Origin: Micropterix aruncella
Lineage: Eukaryota; Arthropoda; Insecta; Lepidoptera; Micropterigidae
Length of the DNA stretch: 64,000 nucleotides
Reading direction: 5' to 3'
Assembly (NCBI GenBank): GCA_944548615.1
Contig: OX155961.1
Location: 29,618,770 to 29,682,769, forward strand
This document shows positions 33,058-43,965 of the stretch, one piece after another. How positions within the stretch are numbered: position 1 is the first letter of the stretch; each line of letters begins with the position of its first letter. The notes beneath the pieces were generated by a model that ran no database searches, had not been told where the DNA came from, and worked only from the letters and a program-made list of their open reading frames with translations. The position numbers and the translations under genes were made by a program.

Positions 33058-33726
33058 TGGGAGCTAATGGGCCCATGATGGCTTGGCCACGAAGACCCAT
33101 GTGTTCAGGGTCGGTCACACTCACGGGTCAACATCCATCCGACGGCCTCCACGCACGGGGTGCAAACCTGGGTAGGACTCTGGCCTTGGTCAGTTTCCCC
33201 TGGGAATCAAACCTCTGGCGCTCCTGGACGGTCTACGCACCGTGCGGCGCAAGCCAATCGATTGTGCACTCTGACTAACAGTCGGGGGAGTCTGGAAGCT
33301 GTATTGTTTCCTATAGAGCGGAGGTGGTTGCGTACCTTATGGCGACTGCTCTTGAAATGACCATTGGCTATCCGATCCTGGGTAAGAGGCGGGCAAAGGA
33401 CGCCATGGTCCGCGATAGATTCGGTATTCACAGTTTCACCGCTTCGTAAGGGAGAGGACCGCGCAAGCGACCTCGAACTCGGAACTAATCGAGAGACCGG
33501 AGAAATCTGGTCACAATTGGAAGTAAGGGCGCGAGTGTCGGGCCCGCCAGGTAATCATTACTGGCTATCTCGCGGTAAGGCGTTGGTCTCTTACGGGTTG
33601 TGGCGTAGCTAGATGGCGGATTGTTTTTGTCCAACGTCTTCTACGCTCACTCCAGGGAGATAGAACGACTAATCGTTAAAACTCCCTGTGGTGACGGGCT
33701 CGCCCGTTGTAGTCGACAACCCAAGT
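33058..33726 (+). mobile_element. 669-bp repeat family, complete copy C with 13-bp target duplication
   Basis: TGTATGTAACTAA is present immediately before (33045-33057) and after (33727-33739), a perfect 13-bp direct repeat. The empty site is seen at 6352-6370. A duplication of this length without terminal inverted repeats points to target-primed or similar retroposition rather than a cut-and-paste transposon. The unit itself is GC-rich, begins GGGAGCTAATGGGCCCAT and ends CGTTGTAGTCGACAACC-like sequence without a poly-A tail. No reverse transcriptase or pol III boxes are evident, so the parent element is unknown. Confidence 0.75.
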
Positions 33727-33840
33727 TGTATGTAACTAACTATGTAATGGAATCTAAGGTAACTAATTTAACTATCTTCCAAAGATCGTAGCGTCATGAA
33801 AATTGGCAGCTGTATGTAGTTCTGATGACAATGTAATAAT

Positions 33841-34220
33841 ATGGTACTGTTGAACTGATCTGATGATGGAGTCGGAAGATATGAACTGGAACTTCATGAT
33901 GGAACATCGTATCATAGCTGTGTTTGGACTTGTTAGAAAAGTCTTGGAATGAACTTTGACCACGATTAGGTTTCAAGGTCTGATGATGAATCCGGAAGAT
34001 AGGCACTGGCATTCCATGATGGAATATCGTATCATAGCCGTGTTTGGACTTGTTAGAAAGGTCTTGTAATGAACTTTGACCACGATTAAGTTTCAAGGTC
34101 TGATGATGAAGTCGGAAGACAGGAACTGGCATTCCATGATGGAATATCGTATTATAGTCGTGTTTGCACTTGTGAGAAAGGCACGTAATGGACTTTGAAC
34201 ACGATCAGGTTTCAAGGTTA
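33841..34220. repeat. 120-bp minisatellite array
   Basis: Units begin at 33941, 34061 and 34181 (GTCTTGGAATGAACTTTGAC and variants), with a partial unit before the first. The spacing is exactly 120 bp. Units contain a GGCACTGGCATTCCATGATG segment and ATCGTATCATAGC. The open frame on the minus strand repeats a MPVPIFRLHHQTLKPNRGQS-like peptide only because the unit length is a multiple of three. Confidence 0.9.
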
Positions 34221-34689
34221 TAACAAACCTATTATATATTGACTTGTAAATATTGAGTGTAAATAGTGTAAATATTGACATAGTGCCTGTATAAAATGTA
34301 TATAGACCTCTTCATGGAGAGTGTAAATAGAATAATATTGATATATCTATATACGATGTACATTGACGTATATATTTTTTTTGTTTTTACGTGCATTTTA
34401 AAAAGCGTGTTTTTAGTGTTTTTTTTATTATTATTTATTTCAATTTTTGAACTTTACTGACATTAAACGTAACGTTTTCTGTTAACTTGTTAACGTTCGA
34501 TTTTACTATTCATCAAATTCTTATACAGAAGCACTTTAAATGAAATCGATTCGGTGTAAACTCCAAAAATGTTATTCGAAACGCCCTCCTCCCCTTTGGT
34601 ACAGTTAACCGGAGTTGTGCTGTAGATATATCTGAGTATCAGTACAAGAGGATTGGATTGAATTCCGTTTTAGTTAGCCCGTGACGGTC

Positions 34690-35150
34690 GCGTATTTAAT
34701 TGTATTTAGAATGCAATCTCTTCTATCGGTTGTTGAATGAGCAACGAGGTCGGAACGGCCAGTTTGTCCTGTCAGTCGTACTTAGTCAATTAAAACGTGT
34801 CGCGGTGGGTGGAGGAACGCGATCCGCGGCAGCCAAAAAGCCTGACAGATAAGCTGAATCAAATTAAAACGGAAACCGAAATGGGCAGCGAGTCCGCGGC
34901 GGCAATAAAACGCGTGTTTAATGCAGCAATGGCGGCGAGCGACGCCATAATAATTTATTTGTTGTGAAAGCGGATAAAAGGCTGCTTTTTAATGGAGGCG
35001 CGCTCTGCGGGTAGACGTGCCGTGGATTCGCCCGGTCGCGCCATAGACGAGGGAACAGGGAGATGATCTCCTGCATGCAGATGCCAGTTTTAACTATGGC
35101 TCGACCGCCGCCGGCGCATCATAATTCATAGCGTATACCAGTAAGTTTCT
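34690..35150. promoter_or_regulatory. Candidate conserved non-coding (enhancer-like) block
   Basis: A 450-bp stretch of mixed GC with no repeat partner and no convincing frame. It carries clustered AT-core motifs in GC-rich surroundings (CCATAATAATTTATTTG, CATCATAATTCATAGC, AATTAAAACGGAAACCG, GCAATGGCGGCGAGC). It lies upstream of the minus-strand exon at 31.6 kb, so an intronic enhancer of that gene is possible. Confidence 0.3.
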
Positions 35151-35261
35151 ATTGAGCACAACCGAATTAAACAGATTAGGAAAGCAGAGATCGTGCCTAC
35201 TGCTGGTATCTAACGGCTCCGTCCAGCTTCGACCTGATGGCCTGTTCGTTGTCCTAGGTTT

Positions 35262-35990
35262 TTGCAGCTCTTATGGCACTAGCCTCGAATACTATTAATT
35301 CAAAGCTAGTGCAAAACTGCGTATCACTACTGAATTCCCTGGGCGAAAAGAACAGGGTAATTCTAAGATGGGTTCCCGGCCATGCAGGAATCGAGGGAAA
35401 TGAAAAAGCCGACGAACTTGCTAAGACGGGAGCAAAGAGAACGTTATACGGCCCTGAACCTTGCTGTAGCGTACCAAAAAGCCTTGCAAACCTAATGCTC
35501 AAACAAATATGTTTAGAACAAACCGTCAACAACTGGAACAACACGCCAGGGTTGAATCAATCCAATTCGCTAATTAAGGCTTACGACCCTAAGACGGCCC
35601 GTGAGGCCTTATCGCTAAATAGGAACAATCTACGCATACTGGTGAGGGCGCTCACGGGGCATTGTGGCCTTAACAAACACATGTACAACCTCAAGCTCCG
35701 AGACAAAAAAATATGCAGGTTCTGTCAAAGGGCAGAGGAAACTCCCCTGCACCTCATCTGCGAGTGTGGCCCGCTGATGCGTAAAATATACACCCACTTG
35801 GGTGGTCATTACCTCCAACCTGAGGAGGTAAAATAATCTGGCGCCAAAAGCCTGTTGCGGTTCTTAAATGACACGAGGCTTAGGACAGAACTATAGTAGG
35901 TGGCGAACACAATATATCAGCAATGGTCGCAGTGTCACAAGGCTCATAAAGACCTTAGAAAAGCCCTACACAACAAATAAAAATAAAAAT
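35262..35990 (+). pseudogene. LINE 3' part: RNase H domain and zinc-knuckle-like tail
   Basis: The frame from the ATG at 35273 holds the second half of an RNase H domain: residues 28-50 include RVILRWVPGHAGIEGNEKAD with the W-V-P-G-H-x-G-I-x-G-N-E-x-A-D signature. A TREALSLNR-like linker and a cysteine/histidine motif (CRFCQRAEETPLHLICEC) follow. This order (RNase H then CxxC...HLxCxC) is typical of I/R1/LOA-group LINEs. A stop at 35834 interrupts the tail; the frame goes on as SGAKSLLRFLNDTRLRTEL. A 3' UTR and an AAATAAAAATAAAAAT tail follow to about 35990. The endonuclease, RT and first half of RNase H are missing (5' truncation). Confidence 0.85.
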
Positions 35991-36724
35991 TATCCTAGGT
36001 CGGCTCATCTCACAGTTCAACTCCCATCCGGCAGCCTTCTAAAAGAGGGACTAACCTGGAAAGGACTATGTGAACCCTGCTACGTGGGATCAGTTATTCC
36101 AATCTGGGGGAATATATTGTAGATTTCCCGCTCTTGCCTACCTAATAAATCTCCATTTAATACAGTTCATTTAATGTCGATCCTCTATCTATAATGTGAT
36201 CCTGTGACGACCAAAAAGATTGGAAGTCGGCGACGTTAGCTTATAGCAGAGTTCTCCAAAGCCTTGACGTCAAGACTTCCAACACTTGGCCTTATCTACG
36301 GTTTTTCTTTATCATGTCGATGGGTTGCGGTTGTAGTTGCCTCTCCCTCTCCCTTTCCGCTGTTCTCGCGCCGCCTCCCTCGCGCTTCTGCTCGACTCCA
36401 CGCCGTAATTATTCTGAGGCTAAATCGGTCATGGTTTCAATTGTGCTGGGAGAACGCCACATTTCTACAGTTCGTTATGTTAATGGCACTGGCATATCGT
36501 CGTCAATCTCTTCGACTACTTAGTCATGCCATTTTTTCTTCTTTTTCTTCAAGTGTAATAAGCACTAGGAATTTTAAGAGTGGCGGTATTCCCTCAACTA
36601 CCACAACCATTTTATAAATTCTGCTGCAAGGGTATCTACTGCTCTATTAGTCCCCTGTAAGACCACATAAGACAAGAGGCAAAACCACTTAGTAGATTTT
36701 TAAAAAATGATTGTGCTAAGAACT
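35991..36724. other. No gene confidently seen
   Basis: Overlapping plus-strand frames at 36264-36617 (117 and 69 codons) have no recognisable domain. Composition changes from GC-rich to T-rich around 36520. Confidence 0.3.
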
Positions 36725-37300
36725 ATTTTTTATCTGAATAATAATTTCATAAATAAAATCGATGAGCGCACTTTTACGGCTGGTGGACGAACCCGGTTGA
36801 GTTTAATAGTGACGAGAATTCGTTTCTCGGCTAGCCTCGGCGATAATATTTAATTAAACGTATGGCGGAATTTAAATAATATTACTGCAGCTTGTATGCG
36901 AGATATTCCAACCAAAATTTCAAAATGTGATACAGTCTCTAAGTCCAATAGATTTTGAGATTGATGACTAGTGAGTCTCCTGGAGATTGCAACCACAGAC
37001 TTTTCAGCTCTTGCTATGACCAAGCGATACCTCTATACTAAATTTCAGCTCAATCGGATAAAGCATTTGGGCGCTATCCTGAAGGGATTCATACAGATAT
37101 ACAGACAGACAGACTTCTGTCTGGAAAATGACTTAATCGTCTCAGGGGGGCGCGGGGCGCCATAAACAAATGATACCTGCGCGGACCAAATTTCAACTCG
37201 ATCGGATCAAGTGTTTATGAGCTATCGTGGAGGACTTCACACACACACACTTTAATCTGGAAATGGTCTTCGTCTCAGACGGGCTCAAAATAGATATTTC
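36725..37300 (+). repeat. Interspersed repeat (GCTCAATCGGATT family), copy 4
   Basis: One of the longer copies. Head ATCTGAATAATAATTTCATA then AAATCGATGAGCGCAC; middle TATGGCGGAATTTAAATAAT, GAGATATTCCAACC; tail with TTTCAGCTCAATCGGATAAA, a duplicated segment (TTTCAACTCGATCGGATCAA) and GGAAATGGTCTTCGTCTCAG. The tail part (TTTCAxCTCxATCGGATxAA to TCAG) is present twice. Confidence 0.75.
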
Positions 37301-37542
37301 CGTCTTCATCTCGATTTATTTTAGCACGTTCACAATACTTTCCGTCCTCGCCAGTTGGTGGGCCGCGAAAATAATAACAATAATAATAAAAACGTTTCAT
37401 AAAACGTTTCATTACTCCATTTTTTAAACAAATTCATCCATTACTTCTTTTACTCTCCAGACATGAGATAGAGGTGCTCATCGCCGTCATTCTCCACTAA
37501 ACTACTTTTCAGATTTAGCCTGATTATTAAATCTTTTTGTAA

Positions 37543-37857
37543 GGGTCTCTCTAGACGATCAAGCATGCTTGACAAGCATCGCCTCGCGGGTTGGGAGGGG
37601 ATCTTAAACCACAGGAATTATTCAAATATTATTTTAAATATTTACCAATAATGCCAAATTTTGTAGTTTTATACCAGAGTCACGTCATTCAACAATCAAT
37701 TACGTCTAATTAACGTGATTTCCTGGTATAAACTACAAAATTAGGCATTTTTGGTAAATATTTAAAAAATATATTTGCATATTTCCTGTGGTTTAGGATC
37801 CCTTCCCACTCCGCGACGCGATGCTTGACAAGCATGTTTGATCGTCTAGAGAGCCTC
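37543..37857. mobile_element. Palindromic MITE with TAA target duplication
   Basis: Left arm GGGTCTCTCTAGACGATCAA, GCATGCTTGACAAGCATCGC; right arm is the inverse, ending GAGAGCCTC. TAA flanks both sides (37540-37542 and 37858-37860). A 3-bp TWA duplication with G-rich ends is the PIF/Harbinger signature. Pairing extends inward through TAAACCACAGG and TTTGTAGTTTATACC, leaving a centre near 37690. Confidence 0.8.
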
Positions 37858-37860
37858 TAA

Positions 37861-38907
37861 CTTGTAGCATCGTTATTATCTTTTTTCTCTATTATTTATT
37901 GACTATCAATCGGGGTACTTAATCACCTTTTAAATTCATTTTTTTATTGGATATATTTTTAACAAATATTTTTTTCTCTCTCGTACTGTTTATTTATTAG
38001 GCTTTTAGATAGCTTATTTTTTCCCTATTCTTACTTATATTACTTTGATAAGTGTGACAATTTGCAACTAACATAGACCAGCTACCTTGGAAGGTATAAG
38101 GGATTCAGCCTAGTTAGGCAGACTTTGTATGTCCATATTCTTAAGCATTTCATTTCGAAAATCCTTTTTTTTCCTATATGGTATTTTATTGGTATTTCTT
38201 TTTTTTAATTTTGATTTCTTTTATAGGTAAATTAAGTTAATTATTTTAGTTATCGAGCTTAATTTATGTGTTAATATAAAATGCTCTGGGAAAGCTAGCC
38301 CTGGAACGGGGTTATTCCAGTGGTGAACAAAAATAGCTACGAAGAGTTCACTCAGTTATTGTTTCGCTATTGGTCATCGTTTATGTAACGTAGCAATGAA
38401 AATAGCTTTTGATAGCCACTATTAAAATAAATAAATAAATATAACGAAGGACTTTTCGAGATATTTCTCAATAAATATAACAGAGACGAAGAAAACGGAT
38501 TCACAGAAACACACAAAATGAACAAAGGTCACAGCTTCATTTTCGATCAGTTTGCAAACACAAAAAATGTGTAAACAGAGCTATTATATGACAAAAAAAA
38601 AGGAACGAAGCGCCAATTATCTCGACATCAATAAAAATATATCACGAGAGAGGTTATTTAACCACAGAGCGATTTGAAATTATTATTATAATTTACATGT
38701 CATTACATACACACAAACACTATTAAAATAACCTGAAGCTTATTATATTCATATTTTAGGGAAAAATATATTTACAAACATAAAACGAAAATGTTCAAAT
38801 TAAATAAACGTCAGGAAAATATCCAATAACAATATGCATTGTTTGACAAATGTTAGTAATAAGGTAGAATCTATTTGAAGCATTGCTGTGAAATACGATC
38901 AATGTCT
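37861..38907. other. AT-rich spacer, no gene seen
   Basis: No coding frame or repeat partner noticed. Confidence 0.4.
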
Positions 38908-39561
38908 GTTTGTTTGTTTCTACTCAGTATTGTGAAATTTCACAATGGGCGGGTTCATAACCATACGTCAATTTCTTACTATCCAACCACTATGACGAGT
39001 TTAGCTATATTGTTATTTATTTAAGTATTTAAAGAAAAGCGCATTTTTTAAACTGCAGTAGGTACATTATAACATTAACACTAGAGTCTTAATTGTAAAT
39101 AGTAGCAAAATAGAGAGCACCGCAGCCCAGTATTTTTTCAAATGAACGCCGCCTAACTAGACCTAGGCCCGTACACCAAGTAAACAGTGTTTTGTGCATA
39201 CTTTAAACTACATTTTTTTCAAAATAGGCTAGGCATCAAACAGTATTAAAAATTAACTAATAATAATAAACACTGTAGGTACAGGTTAGTTATTAATCTA
39301 AAAAATAAGTCATTTATATGTAAATGTGTCTTTTAGTCTGTTAGTCTACTAATAATATTTTTTAAATACCCACCTTAAACTGCATTTGTGTGTGAACGTG
39401 TAACGCGTGTAATTGCGTGACTTGTTACTGCATTCGATCGACAGAAGTGAAATGAAATTCTGTTCATTTTATTTCAACGGAAAATGGTAACCCAGCCGAG
39501 AATTTAACCAGGAACCTTACAATGAAAGATCAGGCGACTAACCACTATGCCACAGGACCGA
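38908..39561 (-). mobile_element. tRNA-derived SINE, copy 4, split by about 380 bp
   Basis: The 3' part (TATTGTGAAATTTCACAATG) is at 38908-39003. The 5' part with the inverse B box and A box (AATGGTAACCCAGCCGAGAA, CAGGCGACTAACCACTATGC) is at 39386-39561. The intervening 39004-39385 is AT-rich and unrelated to the SINE, so it is a later insertion of unknown type; TTAAACTGCA occurs near both of its edges. Confidence 0.75.
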
Positions 39562-39770
39562 TTTTGTATCACGATTATTTAAACATCTACTATTAATCTT
39601 TTTGTATGTAATTCGATTTGTAAGACATTGTTTTGTGACAGTTGTACTTTTAAATTGTTTGCACGTTCTTGTTTCATTTGTTCTATTCCTGCGTTCTTTG
39701 CTAGTTTGAATAAAATGTTCTACATCGTCATATGACAAATGAACAGCGGAGAAAACACACACACATGAAG

Positions 39771-40035
39771 GTGACATACCTAGTGGTTAGGTCGCCTGAT
39801 CTTACTTTGTAAGGTTCCGGGTTCGATTCCCGGCTGGGTCACCATTTTCCGTTGGGATAAAATTAACGGAATTACATTTCAATTTTATCTTTCGAATGCA
39901 ATAACAAGACACACACTACCACAAATGTTACATGCACACTTCATATAAGGGTTCGTTGTAAGAGATTGTCGCTGGACAATAAACTCGCTCATTGTGATAT
40001 TTCACAATAAAGAGTAAAAACAAACAATAAAGGAA
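39771..40035 (+). mobile_element. tRNA-derived SINE, copy 5
   Basis: TAGTGGTTAGGTCGCCTGAT gives the A-box region, and GGTTCGATTCCCGGC-like sequence at 39820-39833 the B box. The body and the GATATTTCACAATAAAGAG end match copy 2. The tail is AAAACAAACAATAAA. It lies in opposite orientation to copy 4 about 200 bp away. Confidence 0.88.
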
Positions 40036-40690
40036 AAAATATTCCCGGATAACCGCAAATAAAGACTTCGAACGTTTATACTCCCAAAGCGGTGTAATAC
40101 AGCTTTTTAATCGAAATTCTACGTAAATGCAAAACAAAGTAGTCACTAAAAAGGTTACTATGGATTGTTTTGGAACCAAAGTGTATAATGGATTATGTTT
40201 TAACATCATCCGAATTCACCACGCTGATTCCAAAACTGCAATAATATTCACTCGGCCTCAATAACTAAGCGAGTTATTGGCAATTAAAGTTTTCATATAA
40301 AAGGTTGTTAGTTTTGGCTATTTCCTATCAGATTTAACATTTAAACGATCGAATCTAGTAGTTTTTTGAAAAATTTAAAACGTTTTCATAATGCATAAAT
40401 TCAGCTTGAGACGCAAATCAAAGATTATTGTAATGTTCATTATTTTTAGAACACAGATGACAGTAAATTAAATTAATTCCACATCAAAACCGAAATGAAA
40501 ATTGTTTTTCCTCCATATTTCCCAGTTCGAGACTGACATGCCTCGTTTTATCGTTGATGGAAAAAATTTCAATCCTCGATTACACAATGACCCAAAAAAT
40601 TACGTTTCCCCATTTTTCCCGTGGTTCTAAATTATTGTTGAATTAGATGATCGTTTTTATCTTCTAAATATATTGTTGTTCGTTCATTTG
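40036..40690. other. AT-rich spacer, no gene seen
   Basis: Nothing recognisable. Confidence 0.4.
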
Positions 40691-40699
40691 TTTCAAGTG

Positions 40700-41250
40700 C
40701 ATCTACAGAAGTAGGATGTGTAAAAAATGTTACAAGAAAGGCCAAAAACACAGCGGCCTGCTGGAAGGAAAGTGTCTGGGTATCGGTCGCGTATGTAATT
40801 ACGCGGGAAGACGCCTAATGGTGGCCGTGACGTCACGAGCGGCGAAGCACGCGATTGGTCGAGCGGCGCGCCGGCAGTCCACGAGGACCGCGCCGGCCAA
40901 ACACATCTTGTAAACACAGATCCAAAACGCAACACCACCCAACACAAAACACACCCAAACCGCAAGGAAACACACCTTTTCGTACACGGGCAATCGCGCC
41001 GAATTAAACACACGCGTTTATTCGTAATAAACACACGATTAGTATACACTCGTAACGTACGAAGAAACGCGACGCGGAAATAACGACGCACTCGGTCGGC
41101 TGTCAAGCACGAACTGAACCGCGCCGTACACCGTACACCGTACGCGGCGCGAAGCGGCCAGCGCCCTCTCTTCTCGTCGCCCTCTCGCTCGCGCGCCGGC
41201 GAAAAAAATCGCCTCGTCTCCCTCCCTCCCCCGGCGAACTTACAGGCGTG
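40700..41250 (-). promoter_or_regulatory. CpG-rich candidate promoter and 5' exon
   Basis: The most CpG-rich stretch of the window. On the minus strand GGTTCAGTTCGTGC (A at 41115) fits the arthropod initiator TCAGTY. GAGAGGGCG-rich sequence lies upstream (41130-41240). A TGACGTCA box (40830) and an ATTGG (inverted CCAAT, 40855) lie within the island. A long minus-strand frame here (40693-41253) is arginine-rich translation of GC-rich DNA and is not considered protein. The direction matches the exon at 31610-31829, so this may be its first, non-coding exon about 9 kb upstream. A bidirectional promoter is also possible. Confidence 0.4.
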
Positions 41251-41439
41251 CATTCGTATGAAACCAGTGTTGCCAAACTTTTTTTATCGTATTATCGTAC
41301 ATCATTAGCGCGCTCGTCGCGTGAAAAATGTAATATCGCCTTTTAAGGGTTATGGGGGAAAACGATCAATGTATTTTTTTTGAGATATTTTTTTTATGAG
41401 ATACAAATTTAAATAAAATATAAAATATATATATATACG

Positions 41440-42185
41440 AGTGGTATTACCCGGCGTTGCCCGTGTTATATCTGTTCTCAAATACCAATGTATACCAATT
41501 TTCATGGCGATCGGTTGAGCAGTATAGAAGTTGGTGTGCTGCAGCGCCGTCTAGTTGAAAGTTGCAACAAAGCGGATATATATAAAAACCTTAACCATGA
41601 AAAAATACATATATATGCCAACTTTCATGGTGATCGGTCAAACGGTTTCGGAGTCTATTAAACTCGGACAGACGGGCATACAGATATACCAACATCCATT
41701 TTTATATTATATTATTTTGGCCTGTTTTTAAAATTTAAACTTTGAATGCCTATATCTCGCTTATTTATAGCGACCGACACAATATATTTTAATTAAAGAG
41801 TTTTGAACAATGAAGCACAAATAATTAAAAAGCAGGAATAATTTCACTGTATTACCTTCACATTATTTTGAATTTAGAATAACGCTTGGCCGACTATGAC
41901 GTTTGTAGGTTTAACATAGCAGCGCCATCTATGGATTACTCAATAGATAACGCCATCTGTTAAAATCGTTTGGAACTAACAGATAATTGCGAATGTCAAA
42001 TAATAGACATTGCAATAAAATAATATCGCGACTATAAATTAAGACGTAAGATATCCTATCTTTCAAGTTGGATCAAACTGCACATTGTGTGCAAATTTGA
42101 TTCAAATCGGTTAAGTAGTTTAGGAGTCCATCGCGGACAAACAACGTGACACGTAATTTATATATATTAAGATATTAAGATATTA
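41440..42185. repeat. Degenerate interspersed repeat
   Basis: Contains the ATTACCCGGCGTTGCCCGTG block and two tandem-like segments (CCAATTTTCATGGCGATCGG at 41495 and CCAACTTTCATGGTGATCGG at 41618) that are common in LINE- or Helitron-derived lepidopteran repeats. It ends in ATATTAAGATATTAAGATAT, a short tandem tail. No protein frame survives. Confidence 0.45.
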
Positions 42186-42389
42186 AATTATCTAAACTAA
42201 TTTTGGTGTACAGAAAAAATATATTTTTTCCTATTCAAACGTCGGTTGAATTGATTAATTTTAATGTAATTAATTTAATTTCGTACCCAAAGCTGTAAAG
42301 TTGACGTTGATCATTTCTCCTGACTATCATTGAGTATAATTCTGACTATCATTGAGTACCTATTATAATAGTAGTGATGTAATCTTTAT

Positions 42390-42830
42390 GTGATATAATT
42401 AGCCTCTATTTAATAAACAATGCGATAGATGGCACCAATAGTTGAATGTTATTATTGTTATGATTGGCTGAACCTTTTGGTTATTATTCAAAAAGTATGT
42501 CCAAATCATTCCTTTGTTTTCATTAGATTTCTCAATAACAATACTTGTTTAAAATATACCAGACAAAATATATAGCGGTTTATATAAGCAATTTGTATAT
42601 AAATGTAATTTTTGTATATTTTTTCTGCATGATATATAGCGGCCATGTCACGTGCGTTCGTATAGGTAGGGCAATTGATCATTGTTTTTTTTATATTCAG
42701 CCCTTTATTACCCATTCATTATCAATGTTATTATAAATGCTCTAATAAATTGCTATTAGTTTCGCCGTCAATACTATCAGTACCACCTGTATTACGCCGT
42801 TTCAGAGGGATTTGAATTAAAAGTATTAAG
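42390..42830 (+). repeat. Repeat related to 53010-53460, with an insertion
   Basis: AATGCGATAGATGGCACCAA and TTATTGTTATGATTGG at the left, and AATAAATTGCTATTAGTTTC then GCCGTCAATACTATCAG at the right, match 53260-53450. Between them, 42535-42690 is extra and resembles 9730-9995 (ATATACCAGACAA, ATATAGCGG). Confidence 0.55.
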
Positions 42831-43589
42831 TCACTTTGATACACTGTGCTCGAACCACGAATTTAGATGTGAGCTTTAATATACGTATTATCCTAAAATC
42901 CCCCTCGTTAGGTACGTTCGCTGGCTGGCAGCCCCACGCAAAAGGACCCCGTTCCCCCTAGAAATAAGTGAGTTTGGGGGTGGAAGGGGAAACACGGTCT
43001 GCTGACAAGCTGGCAGCCCCATTGTGAACTACCTCGACCTCCCTTTTTTCATCAAACTCACGATGAATATGAGTAGATAAAATGCTTAGAAATATTACAA
43101 CAATTATCGTCTCAACAGCTCGAAGCCGTGTTTATAAATCTCTATCTTGTTTGCTATAAATATTTGCATAAACCGTAAATTAGCGAGGCATTAGTAGGTA
43201 TTAATGTTAAATGATAAATATGAAATGGTTGTATAGGTATATGTAATGGTAGTTAAGTTAAAATGTATAACGACAATAATGACATTTTAATTGTACATTT
43301 TGTTTATTTTACTGTAGATTATAGTAAACTGCAAATTAAATTAAATTAATTATTTTAACATTTGCTTAGGTACCTACTGTATTCATCTCACAATTCAAAA
43401 AATCCTGATATCCACTAAGAAACAGCCACATAAGTATGTCCAATTCATATTTTAATGGGTTGGTTTTCATAACAAAAAACCTTATTCATTTTTAAAACAG
43501 ATACATTAATATTTATTAATTTATTTATTATCCTTCGGGAAACATACAGCTGGAAACATTAATTATTACAAATTATCTTAGTAGGTAAT
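42831..43589. other. No gene seen
   Basis: GCTGGCAGCCCCA occurs twice (about 42928 and 43009) around a GC-rich segment; the rest is AT-rich. Confidence 0.35.
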
Positions 43590-43965
43590 AATAATAATAC
43601 ACTCATTATTTACACTTGATAATATTACAAAAGGCGAGCTTATTGCCACATGGCAATGTCTTACAACTAACCTAATCACAGTGGTACCTTACATGTGCGC
43701 ATTGTGGAAATAAAGATTATTACGTTCGTCTGCATAAAATACAGACCATTAAAGGTATTTAAAACTAAGAATGCCCGAGGTGAGGAAGTTGGAAGAGGAA
43801 GAGGAGAGAAAGGGAAGAACTGTTTACTTCTTAGAAATGTTCTTAGAGGTGGGTCTTAAATGATGGCAAAGAAGGCGAGTTTCGCATATTTGCCGGGAGA
43901 TAGTTCCAGAGTCTTGCACCATGGACACAGAAAGAGTAGGAATAAAAATCAGTACCTATTATGAC
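43590..43965 (-). mobile_element. 5'-truncated LINE, second copy of the 24.9-kb type
   Basis: Minus-strand frame FCVHGARLWNYLPANMRNSP then SLPSFKTHL, a stop, and the same 3' UTR as 24943-25327 (GGCGAGCTTATTGCCACATG, CAATGTCTTACAACTA), ending with a (TTA)n-like tail at 43590-43600. Dead fragment. Confidence 0.75.

Larger units (their letters stand above)
33020..34412. repeat. AACACGCTTTT element with 120-bp minisatellite and nested repeat
   Basis: Starts AACACGCTTTTATTAGGTCG and ends AAAAAGCGTGT, as in the shorter copy at 6330-6708. The 669-bp repeat sits inside its 5' part. Removing that insertion restores the sequence seen at 6330-6420 (TGTATGTAACTAACTATGTA). Confidence 0.75.

Noticed and set aside
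33794..34132. 112-residue minus-strand frame with repeated MPVPIFRLHHQT-type peptide
   Set aside because: It is the 120-bp minisatellite read in a frame that stays open because 120 is a multiple of three.
39771..39845. tRNA gene
   Set aside because: A- and B-box-like segments exist, but the body is the head of a SINE repeated five times and no full cloverleaf is supported.
40693..41253. 186-residue minus-strand frame
   Set aside because: Arg/Cys-rich translation of CpG-rich DNA, without a recognisable domain; better explained as promoter and 5' UTR.
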